A DNA stretch of 64,000 bases from positions 1 to 64,000 of the forward strand of contig CALAYL010000055.1 in NCBI GenBank assembly GCA_937894725.1. Direction: 5' to 3'. The stretch is from an uncultured Bacteroidota bacterium. GTDB lineage: Bacteria; Bacteroidota; Bacteroidia; Chitinophagales; LD1. Made by a program: the position numbers and the translations under genes. This document shows positions 53,283 to 61,576 of this stretch, one piece after another; position 1 is the first letter of the stretch; each line of letters starts with the position of its first letter. The notes under the pieces are model-generated. The model made no database searches. It saw only the letters and a list, made by a program, of their open reading frames with translations, and was not told the DNA's origin.

Positions 53283-54165
53283 ATTTTCAATTTTCGCTTT
53301 GATGGCTATCATTTTGTTGCATACCTCATGTAATCAAAACAAAGAAACCTCTACTGGCGATACCCTTTTTTCTGATACTCAAGCTAACTCAATAAGAGTG
53401 ACCAAAGTGGATGGTAAACTCGCCTATGAAAAGGGCGAAACCCATTTTGACCTCCTCGAACTCATTGGTAAATCTCCTGCTACACTTGTTACTACCGTTA
53501 CATCTACAGAGAAAAGACCCTTGAGTGATGAAACTGGTGGCGAAAAAAGTTTTTTGATTAAAGTAAAAAGCTTAGATGGCACAGAAAATATAGATTGGCA
53601 AAAAGAAGTCAAAGCTGCTGATGTGGATTTTGGCATGAAACTACTTACGGTACACAGTCCTGTGAAAGATGCTTTCGAAGATTCATATACTTTTTACAAT
53701 ATCCGAAACGGAAAAAAAATAATGGATTTTACATATGGAGAACTGCGTGTTCTCATTCCTAACACCAGTGAAAAACGATTTTTCGGCTATTTGTCGAATG
53801 CCAATTCTTTGGGTGAAAAGGTCGAAGGCGGTATAATCACTTTTGCTAGTAGCGATGGAGCAATACAAAAAATCGCATTAACTGGTCAAAAAAATCTAGT
53901 GCCCCAATATACTCCCGAGATGCAAATACTCAAAGCACAAGATGCCAATTATCAAATCACACCAGATGGAAAAACAATCATTTTGCCAAGCTTAAATCAA
54001 GATTTCAAATCGACCGATATTAGCGGTTTTGCATTTAAGGTAGTACTGTATGAGGAAAATAATCCCGATGCATTTGAGATATTGTTGCCTATCAACAATG
54101 ACAAAATTGATTTGGGCAATGCCCAATACGATAAGGCTAAATTTACGTTAAAATTGATAGACTAG
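53272..54165 (+). CDS. lipoprotein of unknown function
   Basis: A 297-residue predicted lipoprotein that I do not recognise. Residues 1-20 are a signal ending ILLHTSC with the lipidated cysteine followed by NQNKE. The mature part is rich in beta strands and Lys/Thr/Asp; a middle region (FDLLELIGKSPATLVTTV, then SFLIKVKSLDGTENIDW) and an end with FAFKVVLYEENNPDAFEI may form beta-sandwich repeats. No catalytic motif is seen. It overlaps folD by 11 bases and precedes queE by 4, so it is made with those enzymes, but no functional link is apparent. Confidence 0.72.
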   Translation: MENKFSIFALMAIILLHTSCNQNKETSTGDTLFSDTQANSIRVTKVDGKLAYEKGETHFDLLELIGKSPATLVTTVTSTEKRPLSDETGGEKSFLIKVKSLDGTENIDWQKEVKAADVDFGMKLLTVHSPVKDAFEDSYTFYNIRNGKKIMDFTYGELRVLIPNTSEKRFFGYLSNANSLGEKVEGGIITFASSDGAIQKIALTGQKNLVPQYTPEMQILKAQDANYQITPDGKTIILPSLNQDFKSTDISGFAFKVVLYEENNPDAFEILLPINNDKIDLGNAQYDKAKFTLKLID

Positions 54166-54169
54166 ATAG

Positions 54170-54787
54170 ATGTCTATTACACAAAAGCCAACAAAATTTC
54201 CTGTAATGGAACACTTCTACACTGTACAGGGTGAAGGGGCGTACCAAGGCTGTGCTGCATATTTTGTGCGCTTAGGCGGTTGCGATGTGCAATGCCCATG
54301 GTGCGATGTAAAAGAGTCGTGGGACAGCACAAAGCATGCAAAATACACCATCTCAGAAATCGTAAACTGGGTATTTGAAGCAGAAGCTAAACTTGTAGTC
54401 ATAACAGGAGGTGAACCGAGCATGTATGACCTCACAGCGCTTACGGCTGCATTGGGAGAAAAGCAAATCCGCATCCATATCGAAACTGCTGCTCCCTATC
54501 TACTCAAAGGGCAATTTGATTGGGTTACAATTTCGCCAAAGCGATATTCTTTGCCACATGATGAAAATATGTTAAAAGCGCATGAGTTGAAAGTTATCAT
54601 CAATCATAGGAACGATTTTCGATTTGCAGAAGAGTATGCAGCTAAAGTATCTAATCAATGTCTGTTATTTCTTCAACCCGAGTGGCAACAAGAAGATGAA
54701 TTTTTGCCTCTCATAATTGGATATGTAAAGTCGAATCCTCAGTGGCGCATTTCGCTCCAAGTCCATAAATACATGAACATCCCTTAA
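54170..54787 (+). CDS. queE: 7-carboxy-7-deazaguanine synthase
   Basis: Radical SAM enzyme that rearranges 6-carboxytetrahydropterin to CDG, the precursor of queuosine. The 205-residue protein has the N-terminal EHFYTVQGEGAYQGCAAYF typical of QueE. The iron-sulfur cysteines are in GGCDVQCPWCD (Cys38, Cys42, Cys45), with the CxxxCxxC spacing. VITGGEPSMYDL is the SAM-binding GGE motif and HIETAAP follows. The CDG-family C-terminal half is complete. Other queuosine genes are not in the window. Confidence 0.92.
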   Translation: MSITQKPTKFPVMEHFYTVQGEGAYQGCAAYFVRLGGCDVQCPWCDVKESWDSTKHAKYTISEIVNWVFEAEAKLVVITGGEPSMYDLTALTAALGEKQIRIHIETAAPYLLKGQFDWVTISPKRYSLPHDENMLKAHELKVIINHRNDFRFAEEYAAKVSNQCLLFLQPEWQQEDEFLPLIIGYVKSNPQWRISLQVHKYMNIP

Positions 54788-54814
54788 ATCTATTGTAATG
54801 CTTAAATCTATTGT
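54783..54814 (+). repeat. 14-base direct repeat at the start of the PorE-like gene
   Basis: CTTAAATCTATTGT occurs at 54783-54796 and again at 54801-54814, 4 bases apart. The second copy begins in the first codon after the ATG at 54798. Confidence 0.7.
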
Positions 54815-56720
54815 CCCATATTTCTTTTTGATTTTTTTAGTGAATTGCTCTACTGCGCAGACAGTGACATTGAGCAACAGTTCAAAAAAAACAAAAGAAA
54901 GCTATCAAAGTGCTGATTTAGCTTTTGCTATGGGCAAAAAAATAGAAGCTACGAGTATCTTGACGAATTTGCTTGCAGGTCAACCCAATTTTGTAGATGG
55001 ATGGTGGTTATTAGGAAAAGTATATTTTGATTTATCAAAAAAATACGACTCTGCTGCCCTCGCTTTTGACAAAGTAAAGGCGCTAAAAGCAAACTATAGT
55101 CCTGAGTTGGATTATATGCGTGGGCAGTCCTATATGTATGCTGGAGACTATGTTTCTGCTCAAAAAATACTAACTGAATTGAGCACTCAAAAACTCAGTG
55201 ACGCTAATGCTAAGCAGGTAGATAATTTGCTAAAAAGCTGCGATTTTGCTATCACCTCAAAACAATCACCAAAGCAATTCAATCCTGTGAATTTGGGGCC
55301 AGATGTAAATACGGACCAAGATGAATTGATGCCTTCTGTAACTGCCGATGAACGATTTTTATATTTTACAAAACATGAAAAAATAGGTAGAGCCTCAGAT
55401 GAAAATATCTTCATGAGTGAATTGATAGATGGCAAATACACCAATACGCAATTGGTAGATCGACCTATATCTACTGATGAATATTTCGAAGGAGCCACTT
55501 GTATATCGCCTAGTGGGAAATATTTATTTTTTACCTCTTGTGGCAGACCAGATGGAATGGGCGATTGTGATAATTATTATACAAAACGTGTCGTAGGCGG
55601 TTGGGATAGGCCTAAGAATTTGGGAAGCAAAGTAAATACACCGGGCTGGGATATTCAGCCTTGTATTTCTGCCGATGGTCGTACACTTTACTTTGCATCG
55701 CGCAGACTTGGTGGTTTTGGGGGGCTAGACCTTTGGAGCACTTCCTTGGGCGATGATTTTAACTGGACCACTCCTGTAAATTTGGGCCCAAACATCAATA
55801 CAGAAAAAGATGAAGAGCGCCCATTCATACATCCAGATGATAAGACGCTTTATTTTTCATCTGATGGTTGGCCAGGCTTCGGTAGTTCGGATTTTTATTA
55901 TGCCAAAAAAGATGCAGCAGGACAGTGGTCAAAACCAGTAAATCTTGGTTTCCCGATCAACTCGCCAGGCGATGAAATAGGTCTAGCGATTACCACCGAT
56001 GGTAAGACTGCGTACATGGGCTCTGAAAGGCCAGGAGGTTATGGTGGTCTTGATATTTATAAATTTGAATTGGACGAAACTGTGCAACCACTCCATGTAA
56101 CCTACATTAAGGGTCGCGTATTTGATGACGCGACTAAAGCACCTCTAAAAGCCATTATTACCTTGTTTGATTTAGATGATAACGGTAAAGTATTTGGTAC
56201 GTTGAGTTCTGAAGAAACTAAAGGTGAGTTTTTGGCTACTATTCCTTATGGCAATGATTATGCTTGTGCGGTTAGTAAAGAGGGTTATTTGTTTTATTCA
56301 GCCAATTTTTCGCTCAAAAATTTCACTAAAAGTGAGCCCTATCTATTGGATATTTATTTAAAGAAAATTGAAGTTGGCAAATCGGTAGTTTTGAACAATA
56401 TATTTTTTGAAGTAAATAAATTTGAACTCCGTGATGTATCTAAGACGGAGCTTAATCAGTTGGTAGATTTATTAAATAAAAACAAAACACTAAAAATTGA
56501 GTTGAGCGGGCATACAGACAATTCTGGTATCGAAGCCGAAAATAAAGTTTTGTCTGAGAATAGAGCGAAGTCTGTTTATAATTTTCTCGTATCAAATGGT
56601 ATTAGCGAAAATCGATTATCATACAAGGGATATGGTAGTAGTAAACCAATAGTCGAGAATAAAACAGAAGAGGGAAAGGCCAGGAATAGACGTACAGAAT
56701 TTGTCGTAACAGGATTGTAA
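54798..56720 (+). CDS. PorE-like outer-membrane-associated protein (TPR, PD40, CRD-like, OmpA)
   Basis: A 640-residue envelope protein with four modules. The signal peptide ends at about residue 20 (VNCSTAQ; cleavage as a lipoprotein at Cys17 is possible but the box is not typical). TPR-like helices span about 35-160, PD40/WD40-like propeller repeats about 165-430 (DERFLYFTKHEK, GRTLYFASRRLGGFGGLDLW, KTLYFSSDGWPGFGSSDFYY, KTAYMGSERPGGYGG), a carboxypeptidase-regulatory-like fold about 435-525, and an OmpA peptidoglycan-binding domain about 530-640 (LSGHTDNSG, NRAKSVYNFLV). This order is that of PorE, a T9SS accessory protein. Bacteroidota have several similar proteins, so orthology is not certain. 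Confidence 0.82.
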   Translation: MLKSIVPYFFLIFLVNCSTAQTVTLSNSSKKTKESYQSADLAFAMGKKIEATSILTNLLAGQPNFVDGWWLLGKVYFDLSKKYDSAALAFDKVKALKANYSPELDYMRGQSYMYAGDYVSAQKILTELSTQKLSDANAKQVDNLLKSCDFAITSKQSPKQFNPVNLGPDVNTDQDELMPSVTADERFLYFTKHEKIGRASDENIFMSELIDGKYTNTQLVDRPISTDEYFEGATCISPSGKYLFFTSCGRPDGMGDCDNYYTKRVVGGWDRPKNLGSKVNTPGWDIQPCISADGRTLYFASRRLGGFGGLDLWSTSLGDDFNWTTPVNLGPNINTEKDEERPFIHPDDKTLYFSSDGWPGFGSSDFYYAKKDAAGQWSKPVNLGFPINSPGDEIGLAITTDGKTAYMGSERPGGYGGLDIYKFELDETVQPLHVTYIKGRVFDDATKAPLKAIITLFDLDDNGKVFGTLSSEETKGEFLATIPYGNDYACAVSKEGYLFYSANFSLKNFTKSEPYLLDIYLKKIEVGKSVVLNNIFFEVNKFELRDVSKTELNQLVDLLNKNKTLKIELSGHTDNSGIEAENKVLSENRAKSVYNFLVSNGISENRLSYKGYGSSKPIVENKTEEGKARNRRTEFVVTGL

Positions 56721-56785
56721 AGTGCAAAGTGAATAATAAATCATAATTGCTTTTTTTAGAAAAACTAAAATTTGTATAATTGAGG

Positions 56786-57979
56786 ATGCTTAAGCGTACA
56801 AAGAAGATCCTTACTATTACCCAATTTCAGCTCCGTGAATTTGTAAAGACACTTACCAGCGGTGGTAATATCGTCATTACTTGCGCTGCAATATCATTGA
56901 TACTGGCTAATGGACCTTTGGGGAAATCTTTTGTCGGTTTTTGGCACCATACGGTACAGCCTCCTTTCTTGCCTAAAGCATTTAGTGTAGAGGCTTTCAT
57001 TAATGATGTGTTGATGAGTTTCTTTTTCCTATTAGTAGGCTTAGAGATTAAACGAGAGATGCTTGTAGGCGCATTGTCTGATTTGAAGAAGGCGGCATTG
57101 CCATTGGCTGGAGCTATAGGAGGCATGTTGGTGCCAGCGCTAATTTATATTGCTTTTAATCATGACACTACTCAAGCACATGGCTGGGCTATTCCTATGG
57201 CAACAGATATTGCTTTTGCGCTGGCTATATTAAATTTACTTAAAGGACGAGTGCACCAAAACCTACTTGTGTTACTTACTACATTAGCTGTAGCAGACGA
57301 TTTGGGTGCTGTATTAGTTATCGCATTGTTTTATACCGACCAAATTCAACTTTGGGCAATAGGAGGTATGGCATCTACCATGGCGGTGTTAATGTATCTC
57401 AACCACAAAACCGTAACTTCCTATTTGTGGTATGTGATATTCGGAGTAGTGCTTTGGATATTTACTGCTATGAGTGGTATTCATGCCACTGTTGCTGGAG
57501 TTTTACTTGCCTTTACTATTCCAATTTCGAACGATGAAAAAGCCCCTTTCAACTTATTGGTTGATTTTTTAGAAGAGCCAGTCAATTATGTAATACTGCC
57601 AATCTTTGCACTTTGCAATACAGCTGTGCAACTTCGTCCACAATATATTTCAGAACTGAGCTCTCCAGTTGCATTGGGTATAATAATCGGCTTGTTTGTG
57701 GGTAAAAGCATAGGGATTTTTAGTTTTTCATTTCTTTCATCGTTGCTAAAAATTGGGCAACTTCCGAGTTTTGTAAATTGGAAACAAGTTTTTGGAATCA
57801 GTATATTGGGCGGGATTGGATTTACCATGTCGATATTTGTGACCTTACTGGCATTCACCGATTACACTGAAATAGAAGCAGCTAAATTGTACATTATCTT
57901 TGGCTCGTTTACCTCCGCTGTAATAGGGATAGCCTATCTTAGGTTTGTATCTAAACCTATGCCTGAATCTAACGAGTAG
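56786..57979 (+). CDS. nhaA: Na+/H+ antiporter NhaA
   Basis: Inner-membrane antiporter exchanging sodium for protons to control pH and salt. I start at ATG 56786, giving 397 residues; an in-frame TTG 6 bases earlier is possible but adds nothing. Twelve helices are evident. FFFLLVGLEIKREML, WAIPMATDIAFALAIL (Asp133-type) and LTTLAVADDLGAVLVIALFY (the ion-binding Asp-Asp pair) are diagnostic. ILGGIGFTMSIFV near the end is the helix XI motif. The 3' end overlaps convergent aroK by 46 bases. Confidence 0.95.
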   Translation: MLKRTKKILTITQFQLREFVKTLTSGGNIVITCAAISLILANGPLGKSFVGFWHHTVQPPFLPKAFSVEAFINDVLMSFFFLLVGLEIKREMLVGALSDLKKAALPLAGAIGGMLVPALIYIAFNHDTTQAHGWAIPMATDIAFALAILNLLKGRVHQNLLVLLTTLAVADDLGAVLVIALFYTDQIQLWAIGGMASTMAVLMYLNHKTVTSYLWYVIFGVVLWIFTAMSGIHATVAGVLLAFTIPISNDEKAPFNLLVDFLEEPVNYVILPIFALCNTAVQLRPQYISELSSPVALGIIIGLFVGKSIGIFSFSFLSSLLKIGQLPSFVNWKQVFGISILGGIGFTMSIFVTLLAFTDYTEIEAAKLYIIFGSFTSAVIGIAYLRFVSKPMPESNE

Positions 57980-58425
57980 TGCGCTTTTTCATAGTATGGT
58001 AATCGCTCGTTCATTTTTACTTCGATCCATTGGATTAATTCTGCTGGGTTAAAATTAGCAAGCAGCGGTCTGTTAGACAAATCTGTTTTCAATAGCTTTT
58101 TGACAATATTTTCGATGCTGTCATTGAGATGCAGTACAGTTCCGTTTTTTAGCATCCAATCCATGTTGTCAAAAAAACAAGGGGTACCCCCCCCCGTTGA
58201 CACCACTATATTTGACGTTAGATTTTTTAAATAAGATGATTCTTTTTCTCGAAAATAATCTTCCCCTTTTGAACGAAAAATATCGGAAATACTTTTTCCT
58301 TCTTTTTCTTCAATAAAGGCATCTAAATCTACAAAGGGAAGCTGATGTTTGAGCGCATAAGTTTTGCCAAATGTAGTTTTGCCTACACCAGTGAAACCCA
58401 CAATAAACAACGGAAGCGGATACAT
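57934..58425 (-). CDS. aroK: shikimate kinase
   Basis: Phosphorylates shikimate at the 3-OH in aromatic amino acid synthesis. The 163-residue protein has the P-loop GFTGVGKTTFGK (residues 10-21), the substrate-binding DLDAFIEEKEGKSISDIF and FREKES. The third motif STGGGTP (Gly78-Gly80) is encoded by a run of nine G on the coding strand, a likely slippage site. The C-terminal half has LSNRPLL, which holds the lid arginine. It overlaps convergent nhaA by 46 bases and precedes nothing else of the aromatic pathway. Confidence 0.93.
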   Translation of the reverse strand: MYPLPLFIVGFTGVGKTTFGKTYALKHQLPFVDLDAFIEEKEGKSISDIFRSKGEDYFREKESSYLKNLTSNIVVSTGGGTPCFFDNMDWMLKNGTVLHLNDSIENIVKKLLKTDLSNRPLLANFNPAELIQWIEVKMNERLPYYEKAHYSLDSGIGLDTNLR

Positions 58426-58427
58426 AT

Positions 58428-59510
58428 TTACGCCTTTACAATCACTCGAGGGTCGAGTACAGAATAAAGCAAGTCTGTCATTATATTTACAATTACAAAA
58501 ACGACTGCAACGAGCAATACAGCTCCCATCACCACAGGAAAATCAAAATTCTTTAAAGAATTGACGGTCTGCAATCCTAGTCCATCATAATTAAACACTG
58601 TTTCGATAAAATAGGCCCCAGTAAGTAATGCTGCTAACCAACCCGATATAGAAGTCAGTACAGGATTTAGCGCATTGCGAAGGGTATGCTTGTAGATAAC
58701 TTTGTTTTCGCTCAATCCCTTTGCTCGAGCCGTGCGCACATAGTCTTGTGTGATAGCATCTAGCATAGATGAGCGAGTGAGCTGCGCTATAATTCCAATA
58801 GGTCGAATACCTAGTGCCACCACAGGCAAAATCAAGTTTTTCCATACATATACTTCATCACCCAAATCATTGAGTACTATAAGGGAGCCTTGATGATTTA
58901 ACCCAGTATAGTCGCTCCAGTAATAACCGAAAAATATAGCTATCAAAAAGCCCGAAAAAAAAGCTGGCTGAGATATACCCATCACAGAGCCTGTGAGAAT
59001 AAAATTATCCCAAAATGAATATTGACGTAAGGCAGAAAATATGCCTAAAAATATGCCAATGATACTTGCTAAAATCATAGCGAAAAGACCTAGCAGAGCA
59101 GTCGGCACCATCTTTTCAGAAAGAATGTCGGCTACTTTTCTTCGTGTTTGAAATGAGCGACCTAAATCTGGTGATTTTAAGACAATTTGATAATCGCTTT
59201 TATGGAAAAGTAAAGTTACATTACGTTGTTCGAGTCCGAGGTGAGTAGGATGGTTTTCATCTTTTGTGTTATGAAATGAAATAGGTGATAAATCGTTGAA
59301 GTAATATCCTAGTCTTTCATACCACGGTAAATTGAGTCTAAATTCTTTTTCGATAGCGGCTACCGAAGCCGTATCTGCTCGTTGACCTAGTGTCATACGA
59401 GCGCTATTTACAGGCAACACATTAAACAATAAAAATATAAAAACCACCACACCTATGATGACTAAAATGCCTGATAGCAATCGTTTCCATACAAAGTCAA
59501 TAATATTCAT
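58428..59510 (-). CDS. OppB/DppB-like ABC transporter permease
   Basis: A 360-residue inner-membrane permease of the oligopeptide/dipeptide ABC class. Helix 1 is followed by a periplasmic part of about 80 residues, then five more helices. The cytoplasmic EAA-like loop TRSSMLDAITQDYVRTARAKGLSENKVIYKH is present in pieces (RTARAKGLSENKVIY), and the end GAVLLVAVVFVIVNIMTDLLYSVLDPR is typical of OppB/DppB. OppC, OppD, OppF or a binding protein would be expected next, but the neighbours are aroK and a DoxX protein. It is probably the half-transporter of a dispersed peptide importer. Confidence 0.85.
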   Translation of the reverse strand: MNIIDFVWKRLLSGILVIIGVVVFIFLLFNVLPVNSARMTLGQRADTASVAAIEKEFRLNLPWYERLGYYFNDLSPISFHNTKDENHPTHLGLEQRNVTLLFHKSDYQIVLKSPDLGRSFQTRRKVADILSEKMVPTALLGLFAMILASIIGIFLGIFSALRQYSFWDNFILTGSVMGISQPAFFSGFLIAIFFGYYWSDYTGLNHQGSLIVLNDLGDEVYVWKNLILPVVALGIRPIGIIAQLTRSSMLDAITQDYVRTARAKGLSENKVIYKHTLRNALNPVLTSISGWLAALLTGAYFIETVFNYDGLGLQTVNSLKNFDFPVVMGAVLLVAVVFVIVNIMTDLLYSVLDPRVIVKA

Positions 59511-59548
59511 TTAGCTAAAGTGCAAAGGTTTACTAATCGAAATATACA

Positions 59549-60937
59549 TTATTTCTTGAAGTATTGTTTGTTTAACTCATCGTATGTCGGAAAATCTTTA
59601 CGATGCCATTTATTTATCACTACCCCATTTTTGAGCAATAGCAATCCTGGGTTTGAGCGCATTATAGTTTTGAGCGGTGTTTCATCTGAAGAATAAAATG
59701 GAAAACTCAAGTCATGCTTTTTTACAAAAGGTGCAGCATCTTCACTAGTCAATCCATAAAAATCTATACCCGCTTCTTTACATTTTATCGCTATAGGATC
59801 CAGCTCTTTTTTAAAACAGCAATCGCAAGATTTTGAAAGCTTATAACTCACCACTGCCAACGAATATTCTGGATTATGAAGCAAATCTTCAGTCACTTCT
59901 TCTTGTTCATGATTGAAGATGAAAAGATTGGTGATTTTGGCTGGAATACCTGGGTCTAAAACAATATCACGCCTGTCCACATATTCCCAATCTTCGGTTA
60001 CATTTCCTAGTTCAGATGTTTTAAATTCTTTTTCCTCTTGAGTATTTTTGTTTTTGTAAATGAAAACAAAGTCGCGCTTTTCGGGCTGAACTACTGTGCG
60101 CATCACGTTGATATCGCTACCTATTTGATAAGGTCTAAAATCAATCACTGGCTCACTCCACATAAAATTATAAAGGCAAAATGCTAGACTCACCGTCAAT
60201 GTACCGTAAGCTAATACGGTTCTACCAATATAGCTAGTGAGTGTAGAGATACGCTGGTAGTTAATTGCTAAAATCAAGATAAGAACATCGAGAAAAACAT
60301 CTTTCCAAAAGGTTTCCCAAGGCTTTAGTTTTATAAAATCACCAAAACAACCGCAGTCGGTTACTTTCATTTTTGTTTCTGAAAAAGCCGTACCAAAGGA
60401 AAGTGAAGTAAACTTAACTGTAATAAAAATAGCTACCAAACTTAATATACCTGCCCAAAGTCCCGTTTTTTTTAGTGATGTTTTTTCAATTATCCCATAC
60501 ATCGCAAAACCAACATTGGCCAGCCCAAGCATCACCCAAAATAATGGCGTAGGGCTATAACCAGATATGTAGGTAAAACCAGTGAGAAAAGTAAAGAAAA
60601 GCGTCATCAACAAAAGGAGAGAGGCAGTTAGTTTAGGTCGCCAACCAATGATGATAGTCGCACCTAGGGCAATTTCTAGCGTAATCATAACGACAGCAAA
60701 TGTGGTAGCTGCTGGATCCATCCATTCAATGTGTAGCGCCTCAAAATAATCGTGCATTTTGTAGCTTGTTCCTAATGGGTCAACCGCCTTTACAAAGCCC
60801 GAAAAAACAAATAATGCACCAACGAAATGCTGCAAAAAATTGATGAAATAATGTTGAGGCTTAGCGAATAAAAAACGCAACAAACTCAATACTAGAGCGG
60901 CAATGCCTACATAGGCAAAAATAGAGTAAACTGTCAT
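59549..60937 (-). CDS. DoxX/MauE-like membrane protein with thioredoxin-like C-terminus (BT_3928 type)
   Basis: A 462-residue protein. Eight or nine membrane helices in residues about 1-280 include a DoxX/MauE-like region (GALFVFSGFVKAVDPLGTSYK, where a lysine and aspartate pair recurs in the family). A cysteine pair CGCFGD lies at about residue 196, and the C-terminal 180 residues resemble a thioredoxin-like fold (GLTSEDAAPFVKKHDLSFPFY and PGLLLLKNGVVINKWH) with a CDCC motif near residue 375. Bacteroidota genomes often place it beside DUF1599, as here, 5 bases apart. It may carry out thiol-disulfide or quinone electron transfer; that is inference. Confidence 0.75.
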   Translation of the reverse strand: MTVYSIFAYVGIAALVLSLLRFLFAKPQHYFINFLQHFVGALFVFSGFVKAVDPLGTSYKMHDYFEALHIEWMDPAATTFAVVMITLEIALGATIIIGWRPKLTASLLLLMTLFFTFLTGFTYISGYSPTPLFWVMLGLANVGFAMYGIIEKTSLKKTGLWAGILSLVAIFITVKFTSLSFGTAFSETKMKVTDCGCFGDFIKLKPWETFWKDVFLDVLILILAINYQRISTLTSYIGRTVLAYGTLTVSLAFCLYNFMWSEPVIDFRPYQIGSDINVMRTVVQPEKRDFVFIYKNKNTQEEKEFKTSELGNVTEDWEYVDRRDIVLDPGIPAKITNLFIFNHEQEEVTEDLLHNPEYSLAVVSYKLSKSCDCCFKKELDPIAIKCKEAGIDFYGLTSEDAAPFVKKHDLSFPFYSSDETPLKTIMRSNPGLLLLKNGVVINKWHRKDFPTYDELNKQYFKK

Positions 60938-60942
60938 AGTGA

Positions 60943-61500
60943 TTATTGTTTAGTGGATTTTTCTTCCAATTTTATAAGCGCGAAAATGGCATAGTTAACG
61001 ATGTCTTGATAGCCTGCATCTATACCTTCCGATATGAGTGTCTTACCATTATTGTCTTCGATCTGTCGAATGCGCAATAGTTTCATCAATATCAAATCTG
61101 TAAAGCTGCTGATACGCATATCGCGCCAAGCTTCACCATAGTCGTGGTTTTTGGCTTGCATGAGCGATTTGATATTGTTTACCTGTGTATCGTAGTGAGC
61201 GAGCGCATCTTTTGCCGGTAGCTCTTGAGCTACTGCATCTGTCAAGTCCATCTGAATCAGTCCAATTATTGCATAATTGACCAATCCGATATATTCATTT
61301 TCTACCCCTTCATCGACCTTTTGAAATTGATTTTGCTCAATTGTTTTGATACGTTGTGCTTTGATAAAAAGCTGATCGGTAAGCGAAGGTGTACGCAATA
61401 CACGCCATGAGGTCCCATAGTCATTTGTTTTTTTTCTAAACACTTCTCTGCATTTAGCAATAGCAGAGTCAAATTGTGATATGGTTTTTTCTTGGCTCAT
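60943..61500 (-). CDS. DUF1599 protein with two tandem domain copies
   Basis: A 185-residue protein made of two copies of the DUF1599 motif. Copy one (residues about 15-95) has KKTNDYGTSWRVLRTPSLTD followed by IKAQRIKTIE and YIGLVNYAIIGL. Copy two (about 105-180) has AKNHDYGEAWRDMRISSFTD, LLRIRQIE and YQDIVNYAIFALI. The DYG-W-R pattern in each copy is the domain signature. The domain is all-helical and has been linked with nucleotide metabolism, but its activity is not established. It precedes the DoxX-type gene by 5 bases. Confidence 0.8.
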   Translation of the reverse strand: MSQEKTISQFDSAIAKCREVFRKKTNDYGTSWRVLRTPSLTDQLFIKAQRIKTIEQNQFQKVDEGVENEYIGLVNYAIIGLIQMDLTDAVAQELPAKDALAHYDTQVNNIKSLMQAKNHDYGEAWRDMRISSFTDLILMKLLRIRQIEDNNGKTLISEGIDAGYQDIVNYAIFALIKLEEKSTKQ

Positions 61501-61507
61501 TTAGTTG

Positions 61508-61515
61508 TAAAAATA
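61508..61515 (-). promoter_or_regulatory. putative -7-like box TATTTTTA
   Basis: One base from TANNTTTG on the minus strand, 7 bases before the DUF1599 start, so the mRNA would have an extremely short leader. Confidence 0.35.
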
Positions 61516-61576
61516 GTTTTCGTTGTGGATATGTCTAAAGTTTTAAAGAATTTTTGGTCAAAGCGAAAAATGGAAG

